A program made the translations under genes and the position numbers. This document shows positions 26,240 through 37,068 of a stretch of 64,000 nucleotides of DNA, one piece after another. Where the stretch lies: the NCBI GenBank assembly GCA_016709725.1, contig JADJMG010000005.1, forward strand, positions 161,501 to 225,500, given 5' to 3'. Under the pieces are notes generated by a model. It worked only from the letters and a program-made list of their open reading frames with translations. It was not told the origin of the DNA and searched no databases. This DNA comes from Bacteroidota bacterium. GTDB lineage: Bacteria > Bacteroidota > Bacteroidia > AKYH767-A > OLB10. How positions within the stretch are numbered: position 1 is the stretch's first letter; each line of letters opens with the position of its first letter.

Positions 26240-28234
26240 TTAGTTCTTAGGAACATAGGTTGTTCCAGTAACTTGAAATTCTGTACGACGATTGTATTGA
26301 TGAGCTTTCTCACGCAATTCAGCAGTCTCTAATTTATCAATGAATTCCTTTGTCAACACATCGCCAGTTTTAAATGGCAAGTATTCCTCATTATTCTCAA
26401 CAGATTTAGGTGTCGTTTCACCCATTCCTTTCCATGTTAAACGATCGGCAGGAACTTTATTTGCAATCAAATAATCCATAACACTCTTCGCACGACGATC
26501 AGATAACTTCATGTTATAATTATCGTCTGCACGATAATCCGTATGAGAAGTTAATTCGATGGTAATAGTAGGATTGTCGTTCAACACTTGAATTAAACCA
26601 TCCAACGCTTTCTTAGATTCTGCACGTAAAGTAGATTTGTCCAAATCGTAGAAAATTTCTGGTACAGTGATTGGTTTCGCAGTAGACTTTAATGGGAAAT
26701 CAAAGTCTTTAACAAAGTCTTGATCTTCTTCTAAACCAACGGTAGATAATTCATGAAACTTTGTTAAATAGCCTGTGAAGGAAGCAGAGATTTTATACTT
26801 AACACTAGGTTTTAATTCATAGCGATACATCCCATCAGCACCTGTTTGGACACTTAAAGAAGTACCATCTGAACCAAACAACTCAACAGTTGCCCCTTCT
26901 AAATTCTCTTTCGTATCGGTATCGTAAACACGACCACCTACAGCTAATTTCAATGGTGGAACTAAGAAAGAATAAATATCATCCATTCCTTTTCCGCCAT
27001 CACGATTTGATGTGAAGTATCCTGTGGTTTCTGTATTCCAGATCAAACCAAAATCATCACCTGAAGAATTCATTGGTGACTTCAAATTTGTCGCTTCAGC
27101 CCATACACCACCTTCGTTTGTTGTGTACATCATATCCAATCCACCTAAACCTACTTTTCCATTGGAAGAGTAGTAAAGGCGACCATTTTTATTCATGGTA
27201 GGAAACATTTCGTCTCCATCTGTATTCACTCCAGCACCTAAATTAGTTGGTGCTCCCCAAGTACTTCCATCCCACGCAGCAGACCAAATGTCTTTACCAC
27301 CCATACCGCCTGGCATGTCAGAAGAGAAATACATTGTTTTACCATCTAAAGAAAGGCAAGGATGACCACATGTATAAGTTTCACTGTTGAAAGACAACGA
27401 AACAGCATCACTCCACTTTCCATCAGTCATGGTCGTCATCATGATTTTACACTGTGTATTTGTCTCATTATTAGTTGGACAAGTCGTATAATACATTACT
27501 TTTCCAGTAGCATCGAAACAGGCTGCTCCATCACTGTGCTCAGAATTTGCTGGTCCTGGAAATGCAACGGGAGTACTCCACTTTTCATTATTATCCATGG
27601 AAGCTTGGAACAAGTCAAAATGCTTTTCACCATACCAATTGTCATTACTTTTTCCCATCGCTTCTTCACGAGATGACGAAAACACCAAACTGTTTTTTAC
27701 AGCTGGATTATCGGCTACAGCGAAGTCATAATACTTCGTATTCAAGACTGACATATTATCAATGCGATGGCGGGTTGGCTTATCCTTCCAAGCCTGTGCT
27801 GTTTCAGTAGCTTTAATTGAAGAAGCTGCTTTTGAATCGTTTGGCTCGGCTTCTTTGTAGGCATTGTATTGTACAATGGCTTCAGCATACTTACCATTCG
27901 ATTTAAGAGCATCTCCATAACGTAAAATTGCGATTGGATCCTTATGCTTAGCAGCAACTGCTTTACCATACCAATCTTCAGCTTCTAAATTGTTACCCAT
28001 GAAACGAGCACATTCTCCAGCATAGAATGCAGCACGACCTTTGTCTACATTCTTTTTAAGCTTGGTATAAGATTTTTTGTATCGAGTACTTGCATTGTAA
28101 TACTCTCCAATTTTAAAATACTTATCAGCCTTTTGTGTTTTACTTTTGGGCGTTTTAACAGTTTTCTCCTGAGAAAATCCGCTCATAAAAGCGAAAGTTA
28201 AAATCAACAACAGGCTTAAGGTTTTCTTTATCAT
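26240..28234 (-). CDS. PorE-like OmpA family protein (TPR, WD40-like, CRD, OmpA)
   Basis: Start at ATG 28234 (MIKKTLSLLLILTFAFMSGFSQ, a signal peptide); the longer frame to 28270 adds nothing conserved. The 664-residue protein has TPR units (residues 30-135), a WD40/PD40-type propeller (YDFAVADNP, LSLDGKTMYFSSD, MNKNGRLYYSS), a carboxypeptidase regulatory-like domain (VGGRVYDTDTKENLEGATVEL) and an OmpA peptidoglycan-binding domain (TIELTSHTDYRADDNYNMKLSDRRAK). This four-part layout is that of PorE, a T9SS-linked outer-membrane-to-peptidoglycan anchor known in Porphyromonas, but the same order occurs in other Bacteroidota OmpA proteins. The T9SS cargo coded nearby makes the role plausible. Confidence 0.85.
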   Translation of the reverse strand: MIKKTLSLLLILTFAFMSGFSQEKTVKTPKSKTQKADKYFKIGEYYNASTRYKKSYTKLKKNVDKGRAAFYAGECARFMGNNLEAEDWYGKAVAAKHKDPIAILRYGDALKSNGKYAEAIVQYNAYKEAEPNDSKAASSIKATETAQAWKDKPTRHRIDNMSVLNTKYYDFAVADNPAVKNSLVFSSSREEAMGKSNDNWYGEKHFDLFQASMDNNEKWSTPVAFPGPANSEHSDGAACFDATGKVMYYTTCPTNNETNTQCKIMMTTMTDGKWSDAVSLSFNSETYTCGHPCLSLDGKTMYFSSDMPGGMGGKDIWSAAWDGSTWGAPTNLGAGVNTDGDEMFPTMNKNGRLYYSSNGKVGLGGLDMMYTTNEGGVWAEATNLKSPMNSSGDDFGLIWNTETTGYFTSNRDGGKGMDDIYSFLVPPLKLAVGGRVYDTDTKENLEGATVELFGSDGTSLSVQTGADGMYRYELKPSVKYKISASFTGYLTKFHELSTVGLEEDQDFVKDFDFPLKSTAKPITVPEIFYDLDKSTLRAESKKALDGLIQVLNDNPTITIELTSHTDYRADDNYNMKLSDRRAKSVMDYLIANKVPADRLTWKGMGETTPKSVENNEEYLPFKTGDVLTKEFIDKLETAELREKAHQYNRRTEFQVTGTTYVPKN

Positions 28235-28509
28235 AAGGGCAAGTGCATTAACAGTTTCAATGATTGACAAAGGAAATAAATAATTATTAAACGGAAAAAT
28301 AAGATGGTAAATGTTATAAAGTAGTAAAATAGTTGAATTTGATGCAGTTACGCTCTAGTATTAAAACCTTTTTCAACTTACTTATGAAGAAAGTGAAAAG
28401 TTAGTCCCGTTTTGCTCTTAATTCCACTCGAAAAAAAACGATTTTAATCTATATTTATCAAAATATAAAATGAATATACTTCGTTAACTTTTTTAATTGA
28501 AATGCTCCT

Positions 28510-28517
28510 TAATTTTG
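28510..28517 (+). promoter_or_regulatory. -7 element close to the start of the small outer-membrane protein gene
   Basis: TAATTTTG ends 4 bases before ATG 28522. There is no clear TTG at the usual distance, so the call rests on the match and the repeated spacing seen at other genes in the window. The rest of the 287-base gap shows no gene. Confidence 0.45.
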
Positions 28518-28521
28518 CCCT

Positions 28522-29022
28522 ATGAAACACAAATTCATTCCTCTTCCCATCATTATCTTGTTGATTTTCAATATACCACAAGAATTATCAGCCCAACACA
28601 GTTACAAAACCGCATTAGGATTACGATTAAATGGTGGGGCTGGTATATCAGTTCGCCATTTTATAAAAGATAATCAAAGTATAGAAGGAATTCTCTACAC
28701 GAGATGGAGAGGATTGAATATCACAGGAATCTATAACGTAAATTATCCGGTTTTTGACGAGCCCGGTTTTAACTTTTTCATTGGTGGAGGTGGACATATT
28801 GGATTTTGGGACAGAGATCATAACCCATGGTGGGATGAAAACAAAAGGTATAACGACACGAGAATGGTTATTGGGATTGATGGTCAAATCGGATTAGAAT
28901 ATACATTTAATGAGATTCCATTAAATCTTGCCATTGATTGGAAGCCGGCATTTAATATTATCGGCATTTCCAATTTTTGGGTCGGCGATGCGGCCTTATC
29001 GATTCGCTATACTTTTAAATGA
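28522..29022 (+). CDS. Small outer-membrane beta-barrel protein
   Basis: A 166-residue protein with a signal peptide (MKHKFIPLPIIILLIFNI ... LSAQ) and about eight short amphipathic strands (ALGLRLNGGAGISVRHF, FNFFIGGGGHIGFW, MVIGIDGQIGLEYTF). It ends in SIRYTFK, with a penultimate aromatic typical of barrel C-termini. Short barrels like this in Bacteroidota have no firm assignment. It stands alone, transcribed toward the metallophosphatase gene. Confidence 0.75.
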   Translation: MKHKFIPLPIIILLIFNIPQELSAQHSYKTALGLRLNGGAGISVRHFIKDNQSIEGILYTRWRGLNITGIYNVNYPVFDEPGFNFFIGGGGHIGFWDRDHNPWWDENKRYNDTRMVIGIDGQIGLEYTFNEIPLNLAIDWKPAFNIIGISNFWVGDAALSIRYTFK

Positions 29023-29088
29023 AATAGAAACTGAAAAAAAATAAGATTTACTTAAATTGCATTTCATTTTTTATAGTATAAATTTAAA

Positions 29089-31139
29089 TTATTTGATGAT
29101 TACAGTTTGTGAAAAACGATCTCGATCATTTCCCCAAACAAACTGAAAAATACCTTTTCCCAAAAATTGAAAGTCGATCGTTTTATATTCTATTAAATCG
29201 TCACTGTACAAAAAAGTATGCCCCATTGGTTATACACATCAAATTTATTCATGATGGGATATCCTGGGTACACGTTTATAATTCCACTCGATGGATTGGG
29301 AAATGCTTGCGGATCTCTTTTGAAATCAGTTCCACTCCACTCATATCGTGGATTGCCATACTTAAGAATGTAAAATTCATCGGCAACTATCCCGTCAAAA
29401 CGTATAAACTTGCAATGCATCGAATCTCCATTTACCTCAATGGAAGTCGAACCCGGGACTGAACTTAATGATGAAACCATGGCATCGTGCGGAAAACCAT
29501 TTGTGACGGCAGAACTTGACAAACCGCCAACCCCACAAACAGTATACACCGTGCCATTATGCTCTTTATCTTTAACGTATGGAGCTAATAATCCATCTCC
29601 AGACTGAATAAGATGTGAACTATTAAAAGTACTTTCCACCCCATAATGACCATGTATAAAATAACTTCTTTCATACGTATGACTATGTCCAGTTAAAACT
29701 AAATCAACTCCAAATCTTTCTAAAAGTGGAACAATATTATTACGCATATCCACCATCTCTATTTCAACATCTGAATTATGTGTTCCTTTACTATAGGGAG
29801 GATGATGCCAATACGCAATAATCCACTTTGCTTTATTCAATTGTAAATCGTTCAACAACCATTGATACATAGGACTTCCACTATGATTAAAAGCGCCATA
29901 ACTATCGAGCGCAATAAAATGAACATTTCCCCAATTGTAGGAATAATATTTTTCGGAATTCGATGGGACACCGCCGCATTGTGCGTACTTAGGTAAATTA
30001 AAAATATTGAAATAAGGAAAATTACTACCTAAAGATGCAGTTGCTAAATATCCTGACTGACCGTAGTCATGATTTCCTAATGCAGGATAAAAATTCCAAT
30101 TCTTAAATTGGTTTTTATAAATATCAAAAACAAAACTTCCATACTCTTGATCGGTTCCGTTATAATAAGCGTTATCACCCAGCCAAATCCACATATCGTT
30201 TCTTCTACCTCCTAAATAATTCAAATACGACTGAAGAACTTGATTTTGTTCTAAACTACCAATGCCAAAATCACCAATCGCCCAAATTTGAATGGACTGC
30301 TCACTGTAAAAAACGGGTGCTGTGAAAAAATAATTTTCAGTTCCACCTTCTAGTACAAACGCAGTAGAGCCCAATCGATAAAAATACTTTGTATTAGGAA
30401 GTAATCCATCTATCTTGACTGCATGGTCCTTAACCATTGTAGTGTCTAAAATAGTATTTCCAAACATCGGTGTCAAGCCATAACTAATTTTAGAATCCGT
30501 TTCAATATCCGTTCGCCAATGTATCGTACAAGAATTATCCGTAGTAGACTGCAAATATGGGCCACGACTAACTACAGGAAGCACCAATGGCAAAACGGCT
30601 TCTACATTCATTTCAAAAGTGAGGTCTACATCATTAACATTGCTTGGATGAATTTCAACTGCAAATAAATTTTTACCATTCAAAAAATCGGAACTTGGCA
30701 AATTAAAAGTGAATAATGAATCACCATCGTCCGAACAATCATTCAGGGCAAGTGTAGAATAATTGACACCTGAGTTTAGCAAATTATTTGAAAAAACCTT
30801 CGCTCCGTTTAAATAAACAATTACACCATCATCTCTTCGTAAATTGATTTTGAAAGTAGCATATTGCTGAGGATTAATTACAGTAAATGTCTTTCGGAAA
30901 TAATAACAAGTTTTATTTTTCTTAAGAGGTGTAACAGGATTATCTCCATAGCCAAACTCACCTTTTCCCGTTAGCCAATTGGAATCATTGAACAATTTTG
31001 CTTTCCATTGCGACCCGAAATTTATTCCTTTATCATGAAATTTCCATATTGAATTTTGATCAAGAATAATGGAAGCATTCACACTACCAAACAAAAATAG
31101 CAAGCAAAAAAATAAAATACTAAGATTCATTGATTTCAT
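29089..31139 (-). CDS. Purple acid phosphatase-like metallophosphoesterase with T9SS type A domain, one frameshift at the C-terminus
   Basis: Signal peptide (MKSMNLSILFFCLLFLFGSVNA), an N-terminal beta-sandwich (VIVYLNGAKVF, about 107-117), a purple-acid-phosphatase fibronectin-like domain (SRGPYLQSTTDNSCTIHW, about 191-208) and a binuclear metal centre: GDFG (289-292), GDNAYY (321-326), GNHDY (355-359), WHHPPYS (444-450) and GHSHTYERSY (484-493). The open frame ends at 29193 with GILFCTVTI. Adding one T to the T6 run opposite 29210-29215 gives GILFLYSDDLIEYKT and a normal type A sorting domain to a stop at 29089 (FSQTVIIK). The protein is likely a secreted phosphatase of about 683 residues. 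Confidence 0.85.
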
Positions 31140-31417
31140 TTCCGAAATCTATTCAAAAATAATTGGTGAAACAAATTTGTATACATGCTTTGATCTGTAC
31201 TTTTCTCAAATTCAATGCTTAAAATACCCATTCGTTTTACCCATTTTCTGTGATTCGTTCAATCTTTGTTTCATTTACCAACAAAACAACCATATCCATC
31301 TAGCCTTCATTTAACATAATCAATCCATTAAAAATGGATCGTGACAAACGTTTTCAACAGTTTGATGGATTATCAACAACTAATCAAAAATACCTCTTTA
31401 AAAAGCATTAAAATCCG

Positions 31418-31425
31418 TATCTTTG
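31418..31425 (+). promoter_or_regulatory. -7 element of gyrB
   Basis: TATCTTTG fits the consensus and lies 35 bases before ATG 31461. No ideal TTG is at the usual distance. The 321-base gap (31140-31460) also holds a small ATCCAT hairpin (31323-31339) and otherwise nothing I can assign. Confidence 0.5.
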
Positions 31426-31454
31426 TTAACTATTAGAAAAATTAGCATAACTAA

Positions 31455-33434
<1,980 letters not shown>

Positions 33435-33440
33435 CATCTC

Positions 33441-33608
33441 AACCTAGGGTTTTAACCCTAGGTATAAACCAACACAACCTAGGGTTTTAACCCTAGGTAT
33501 AAACCAACACAACCTAGGGTTTTAACCCTAGGTATAAACCAACACAACCTAGGGTTTTAACCCTAGGTATAAAAAACAACATCACAACCTAGGGTTTTAA
33601 CCCTAGGT
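33441..33608. repeat. Five-copy palindromic repeat array between gyrB and mdh
   Basis: Copies start at 33441, 33476, 33511, 33546 and 33586. Each has a perfect 10-bp stem (ACCTAGGGTT) around a TT loop, with a spacer of about 12 bases (ATAAACCAACAC). The first four are in exact 35-base register and the last is 40 away. The array fills almost the whole gap. It may work as a terminator set or as a REP-like array. Confidence 0.85.
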
Positions 33609-33627
33609 TTTAAAAACCCTCATTCCA

Positions 33628-34569
33628 ATGAAAGTAACAGTAGTAGGCGCCGGTAACGTTGGCGCAACTTGCGCAAATGTGATAGCAGAGCGCGAATTAG
33701 TAAACGAAGTAGTTTTACTTGATATCAAAGAAGGCACCGCCGAAGGTAAATCCCTCGACATGTGGCAAACTGCTCCAATTAATATGTATGATACACGTAT
33801 TAAAGGGGTAACCAATGATTACAGTGCTACAGCAAATTCTGAAGTAGTTGTTATTACTTCAGGTCTTCCTCGTAAACCTGGCATGAGTCGCGATGATTTA
33901 ATCGCTACCAATGCAGGCATTGTGAAGTCAGTAACTGAACAAATTATTAAATACAGTCCTAATTGCATCATCATTGTGGTAAGCAATCCGCTTGATGTAA
34001 TGACATACTGCTCCTATTTAACAGCTGGATTCGATTCCAAGCGCGTTTTCGGAATGGCCGGAATTTTAGACACTGCTCGTTACCGTGCATTCTTAGCTGA
34101 AGCATTGGATTGTTCTCCAAAAGATATTCAAGCTGTATTGATGGGCGGACATGGCGATACGATGGTACCACTTCCACGTTACACCACAGTAGCTGGAATT
34201 CCAGTAACAGAATTGATCGCTGCCGATAAACTTGAAGCCATTGTTCAGCGAACTAAGTCGGGCGGTGGAGAATTAGTGAACTTGATGGGTACATCGGCAT
34301 GGTACGCTCCAGGAGCTGCTGCTGCACAAATGGTAGAAGCTATTGTACGTGATCAAAAAAGAATTTTCCCGGTTTGCGCCTGGTTGCAGGGTGAATATGG
34401 AGAGAAGGATGTTTACCTAGGTGTTCCTGTTAAATTAGGAAAGAATGGTATCGAAGAAATCATCGAACTTAAATTGAACAAAGACGAAAAAGAACTATTG
34501 ACTAAATCATCCATCGCTGTTAAAGAAGTGATGAGTGTATTGGATAATATGTCGGTTACGGCTAAATAA
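33628..34569 (+). CDS. mdh: Malate dehydrogenase
   Basis: Interconverts malate and oxaloacetate with NAD. The 313-residue protein opens with the Rossmann GAGNVGATCA and has SNPLDVMTY, the substrate motif MAGILDTARYR and the catalytic GGHGDTMVPL. The start at ATG 33628 fits the first strand (MKVTVVGAG). Features fit the LDH-like (MDH type 3) group. The active-site arginine region SGLPRKPGMSRDDL is intact. A strong terminator follows. Confidence 0.96.
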   Translation: MKVTVVGAGNVGATCANVIAERELVNEVVLLDIKEGTAEGKSLDMWQTAPINMYDTRIKGVTNDYSATANSEVVVITSGLPRKPGMSRDDLIATNAGIVKSVTEQIIKYSPNCIIIVVSNPLDVMTYCSYLTAGFDSKRVFGMAGILDTARYRAFLAEALDCSPKDIQAVLMGGHGDTMVPLPRYTTVAGIPVTELIAADKLEAIVQRTKSGGGELVNLMGTSAWYAPGAAAAQMVEAIVRDQKRIFPVCAWLQGEYGEKDVYLGVPVKLGKNGIEEIIELKLNKDEKELLTKSSIAVKEVMSVLDNMSVTAK

Positions 34570-34597
34570 TATTCAATTGCCACAAAAGCCTGGCACA

Positions 34598-34632
34598 AAA
34601 AGCCTGCGACTACAGTCGCAGGCTTTTGTTTT
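34598..34632 (+). terminator. Rho-independent terminator of mdh
   Basis: A perfect 14-bp stem (AAAAGCCTGCGACT) with a 2-base loop ends in TTTTGTTTTT. It starts 28 bases behind the mdh stop codon. It also faces the end of the DCC-family gene, so it may serve both directions. Confidence 0.85.
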
Positions 34633-34654
34633 TATTATATATGCTTTTTTGTTT

Positions 34655-35065
34655 TTAAAGAAATCGTTTTAATTCATTTTCACTGGGCATTCTACATGTT
34701 GCCCTTCGACCAAAAAGTGAATATCGAGATTTCGCAAATGCCTTGTAAATGGCATTTCGAATAAATTCTGGAATAACGATAAAAACGAAAAATATTTTCC
34801 ACGGATATCCTAAATCACGAAGTATATGAAGTACTGCAGAAGAAGAATTCAGCACTACACCTTTACGAATGTACAAGACACTATCGACTACTTGAATATT
34901 GTAGTGGGTCAATAATTTGATGCCACTTTCACTTTGACTTGCAGAAAATACAAATGTTTTCTGCTTATCTTTTTTGAGCAAAAACTGAACTCCCCAGGAA
35001 CAGAAGTTACAGTAGCCGTCGAAGATTATAATATTTTTATCATCCAATTTCGAAAAACCTTTCAT
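34655..35065 (-). CDS. DCC family thiol-disulfide oxidoreductase (DUF393)
   Basis: A 136-residue protein with the family motif in IIFDGYCNFCSWGVQFLL (the DGxCxxC site, about residues 15-22), SASQSESG, VLYIRKGVVLNSSSAVLHILRDLG and the C-terminal SLFGRRATCRMPS. These are the conserved blocks of DUF393 (DCC) proteins, which have a thioredoxin-like fold with a Cys-x-x-Cys pair. No signal peptide. The substrate is unknown. It is a separate unit behind the larger lipoprotein operon. Confidence 0.9.
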   Translation of the reverse strand: MKGFSKLDDKNIIIFDGYCNFCSWGVQFLLKKDKQKTFVFSASQSESGIKLLTHYNIQVVDSVLYIRKGVVLNSSSAVLHILRDLGYPWKIFFVFIVIPEFIRNAIYKAFAKSRYSLFGRRATCRMPSENELKRFL

Positions 35066-35097
35066 TGAAATTTATCAAATTCGCATTTCGATTAATT

Positions 35098-35119
35098 CGC
35101 TCCCAATCCTTCGGGAGCG
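35098..35119 (-). terminator. Weak hairpin between the YVTN lipoprotein and DCC genes
   Basis: A 7-bp stem (CGCTCCC) with an 8-base loop lies behind the stop at 35136. There is no U tract, so this is only a possible terminator for the VCBS operon. Confidence 0.35.
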
Positions 35120-35135
35120 TTTCAATTGAATCAAG

Positions 35136-36620
35136 TTACTTGGGACGCACTGTAATTGCATAAGGATCCACACTCACTTCAGGACTAAAATCAGGATCCT
35201 TATCGAGGGTATTTAAATTGATAATACTTAAATAACCGTTTTTACCCGAGCAGGATGCTGCATGATGGGGAGCTATTCCGCCAGTTACATTTCGATTCGC
35301 AACATACACAACTTGCTTCTTTTCATCAACTACCAACCCATGTGGCTGCCAACCTACTTTAATCTTTTTAATTTCGGTTAATGTATTAATATCTATCACG
35401 CTAATGGATCCTCTCATGTTCGGAAAGAAATCATCTTCTGTATTTGTGACGAACAATAAATTATTGGCGGGTGACAATGCAAATTCCAATGGTACTTTTC
35501 CAACAGGTATCACTTGTATTAATTGATCATTAGAAGTATTAAATACACGTACTTGATTCACATTAGTGTCTTGACATGTCACGAAATACTTCGAATAATC
35601 TGGACTAAAAATAATTTCATGTGGACGCATAGGGAATGGCAATTGCCAAGGTCCAATGGGATTGATGTTGATGTCTTCGTAACTGACTAAATCATTGATG
35701 GGAATTTTTAATATTTTACTAATGTCCTGACACGTCACATATAAAGTATCATTGTTTTGATTAAGTGCTACACCATGCAAATTCGGAGTTGGATTTCCTG
35801 TAATTGGAAAAGGGCCCACTGTGTTTGATGTTCCAGCATCAATATCGATAAACGCAATTCTGCCACCGTTATAATCTACAGAGTAAGCCTTTTTTGAATC
35901 ACTTGAAATTGTAATTGTATTCCAACCTCCTGCAATACCATTTCCAATTGGAATGGTTTTCACTAATTGATCAGTTTCGGTACTAAAGACTTGAACAATA
36001 TCAGAATTCAAAAAAACGACCAACCAATATTTTCCATCGGGTGTTACTTTAATATTATGTGGCGACTCCGGTGGCGACGCTCCGGGATTCTGTCCAACAT
36101 TAACCATCCGCATGGCAACTCTTCGATCCGCATCAAATACAGAAACAACATCACATCCTTGATTGGCTACATAGAATTTGTGACGCAAAGGATCATCAGC
36201 AAACATGATTGTGCCTTCTTTACTAGGAGCTCCTGCATCAATCCAATCTCTTAACGTTTCATATTCCGTTTTTGAAAGTGGAGGTTCATTTACAGGCATC
36301 GTTGGTAAAACCACTAATCCAAGTGTACTATCAACGTTGGTAAAATAACAAAGAGTGCTGAAATCAGAACGATAAGGTATCACTACTGCACCATTACTTG
36401 TTCCGTCAAACATCACATCCCACGAACTTAAATCTAATCCAGCTGCAGCATTTTTACTTTGCGTGGTATGGCAACCTGGAGTTGCACATTTGGTAATAAT
36501 TATTTTCTCGACTTGTGGCGGAAACCCATTATTAGAAGGCACGAGTGCTTCGTACTTGTCATACTTACATCCCTGTAGCAACAAGAAAACAACAACTAGA
36601 AACAACTTACTTGTTTTCAT
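35136..36620 (-). CDS. YVTN beta-propeller lipoprotein with cytochrome c site (CX4CH)
   Basis: A 494-residue lipoprotein (lipobox LLQGC, Cys18). The N-terminal domain has a CX4CH site, CATPGCH (45-51), then an axial Met-Pro in LPTMPVNEPP (about 108) and LRDWIDAGAP (about 124-132), the Planctomycete-type cytochrome c closing motif. The rest is a propeller of YVTN-type blades (FYVANQGCDVVSVFDAD, LFVTNTEDDF, VVYVANRNVTG). The stop of the upstream gene and ATG 36620 overlap as TAATG, so translation is coupled. An electron-carrier or surface binding role is inferred. A second lipoprotein with the same haem site is at 3729-4703. Confidence 0.85.
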   Translation of the reverse strand: MKTSKLFLVVVFLLLQGCKYDKYEALVPSNNGFPPQVEKIIITKCATPGCHTTQSKNAAAGLDLSSWDVMFDGTSNGAVVIPYRSDFSTLCYFTNVDSTLGLVVLPTMPVNEPPLSKTEYETLRDWIDAGAPSKEGTIMFADDPLRHKFYVANQGCDVVSVFDADRRVAMRMVNVGQNPGASPPESPHNIKVTPDGKYWLVVFLNSDIVQVFSTETDQLVKTIPIGNGIAGGWNTITISSDSKKAYSVDYNGGRIAFIDIDAGTSNTVGPFPITGNPTPNLHGVALNQNNDTLYVTCQDISKILKIPINDLVSYEDININPIGPWQLPFPMRPHEIIFSPDYSKYFVTCQDTNVNQVRVFNTSNDQLIQVIPVGKVPLEFALSPANNLLFVTNTEDDFFPNMRGSISVIDINTLTEIKKIKVGWQPHGLVVDEKKQVVYVANRNVTGGIAPHHAASCSGKNGYLSIINLNTLDKDPDFSPEVSVDPYAITVRPK

Positions 36621-37048
36621 TAATCTCCTTCTGTTATATAGACGTTCGTTGAATCCACTCCATTAATCATCGATGTATTGAATGGCAAGCCACCTACACA
36701 AATCCAATCACTTGGATCTAACAAACTATCGATGCCAATAGCATACACATAATATCTTCCACAGTTCAAACTATCAATACTTGCATAAGCAGAATTCAAT
36801 TCGGCGCTAACTGCATAATCATATTTTGTGGTATCCGCACCAGGAAATTCACTGGCGTTATACTTCAAAAAAACTCTACAACCTGGAATAGGTCGGCTAT
36901 GATGAAGCATCTTAAAAGTCATGGTTAATTGACCTGTTCTTCCTTCTGGACAATTGTCTTCTTCCTCTTTCTTTTTATCCTTACATTGAATAAATACAAA
37001 GCTCATCATCAGAAAGATGGCTCCAAGAAATATTCTTTTCGTATTCAT
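36620..37048 (-). CDS. Small lipoprotein, beta-rich, partner of the YVTN/cytochrome lipoprotein
   Basis: A 142-residue lipoprotein (lipobox FIQC, Cys22) with a charged KDKKKEEED linker. The mature part is beta-rich (GQLTMTFKMLHHSR, CRVFLKYNASEFPG, YYVYAIGID, VGGLPFN) and has four Cys that could form disulfides. It is a recurrent Bacteroidota type that I cannot name. It lies between the VCBS protein (20 bases) and the YVTN lipoprotein (TAATG overlap), so it is expressed with both. It is not an MbnP protein by any motif I can see. Confidence 0.8.
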   Translation of the reverse strand: MNTKRIFLGAIFLMMSFVFIQCKDKKKEEEDNCPEGRTGQLTMTFKMLHHSRPIPGCRVFLKYNASEFPGADTTKYDYAVSAELNSAYASIDSLNCGRYYVYAIGIDSLLDPSDWICVGGLPFNTSMINGVDSTNVYITEGD

Positions 37049-37068
37049 ATTAATTTTATTCTTGAATC

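Noticed and set aside
31370..31378. TTATCAACA as a DnaA box upstream of gyrB
   Set aside because: One mismatch to the consensus, a single copy, and no AT-rich DUE or box cluster. Not evidence of an origin.
36620..37048. MbnP assignment for the small lipoprotein
   Set aside because: The expected metal-binding motifs are not seen, and the beta-rich Cys pattern fits another, unnamed type.
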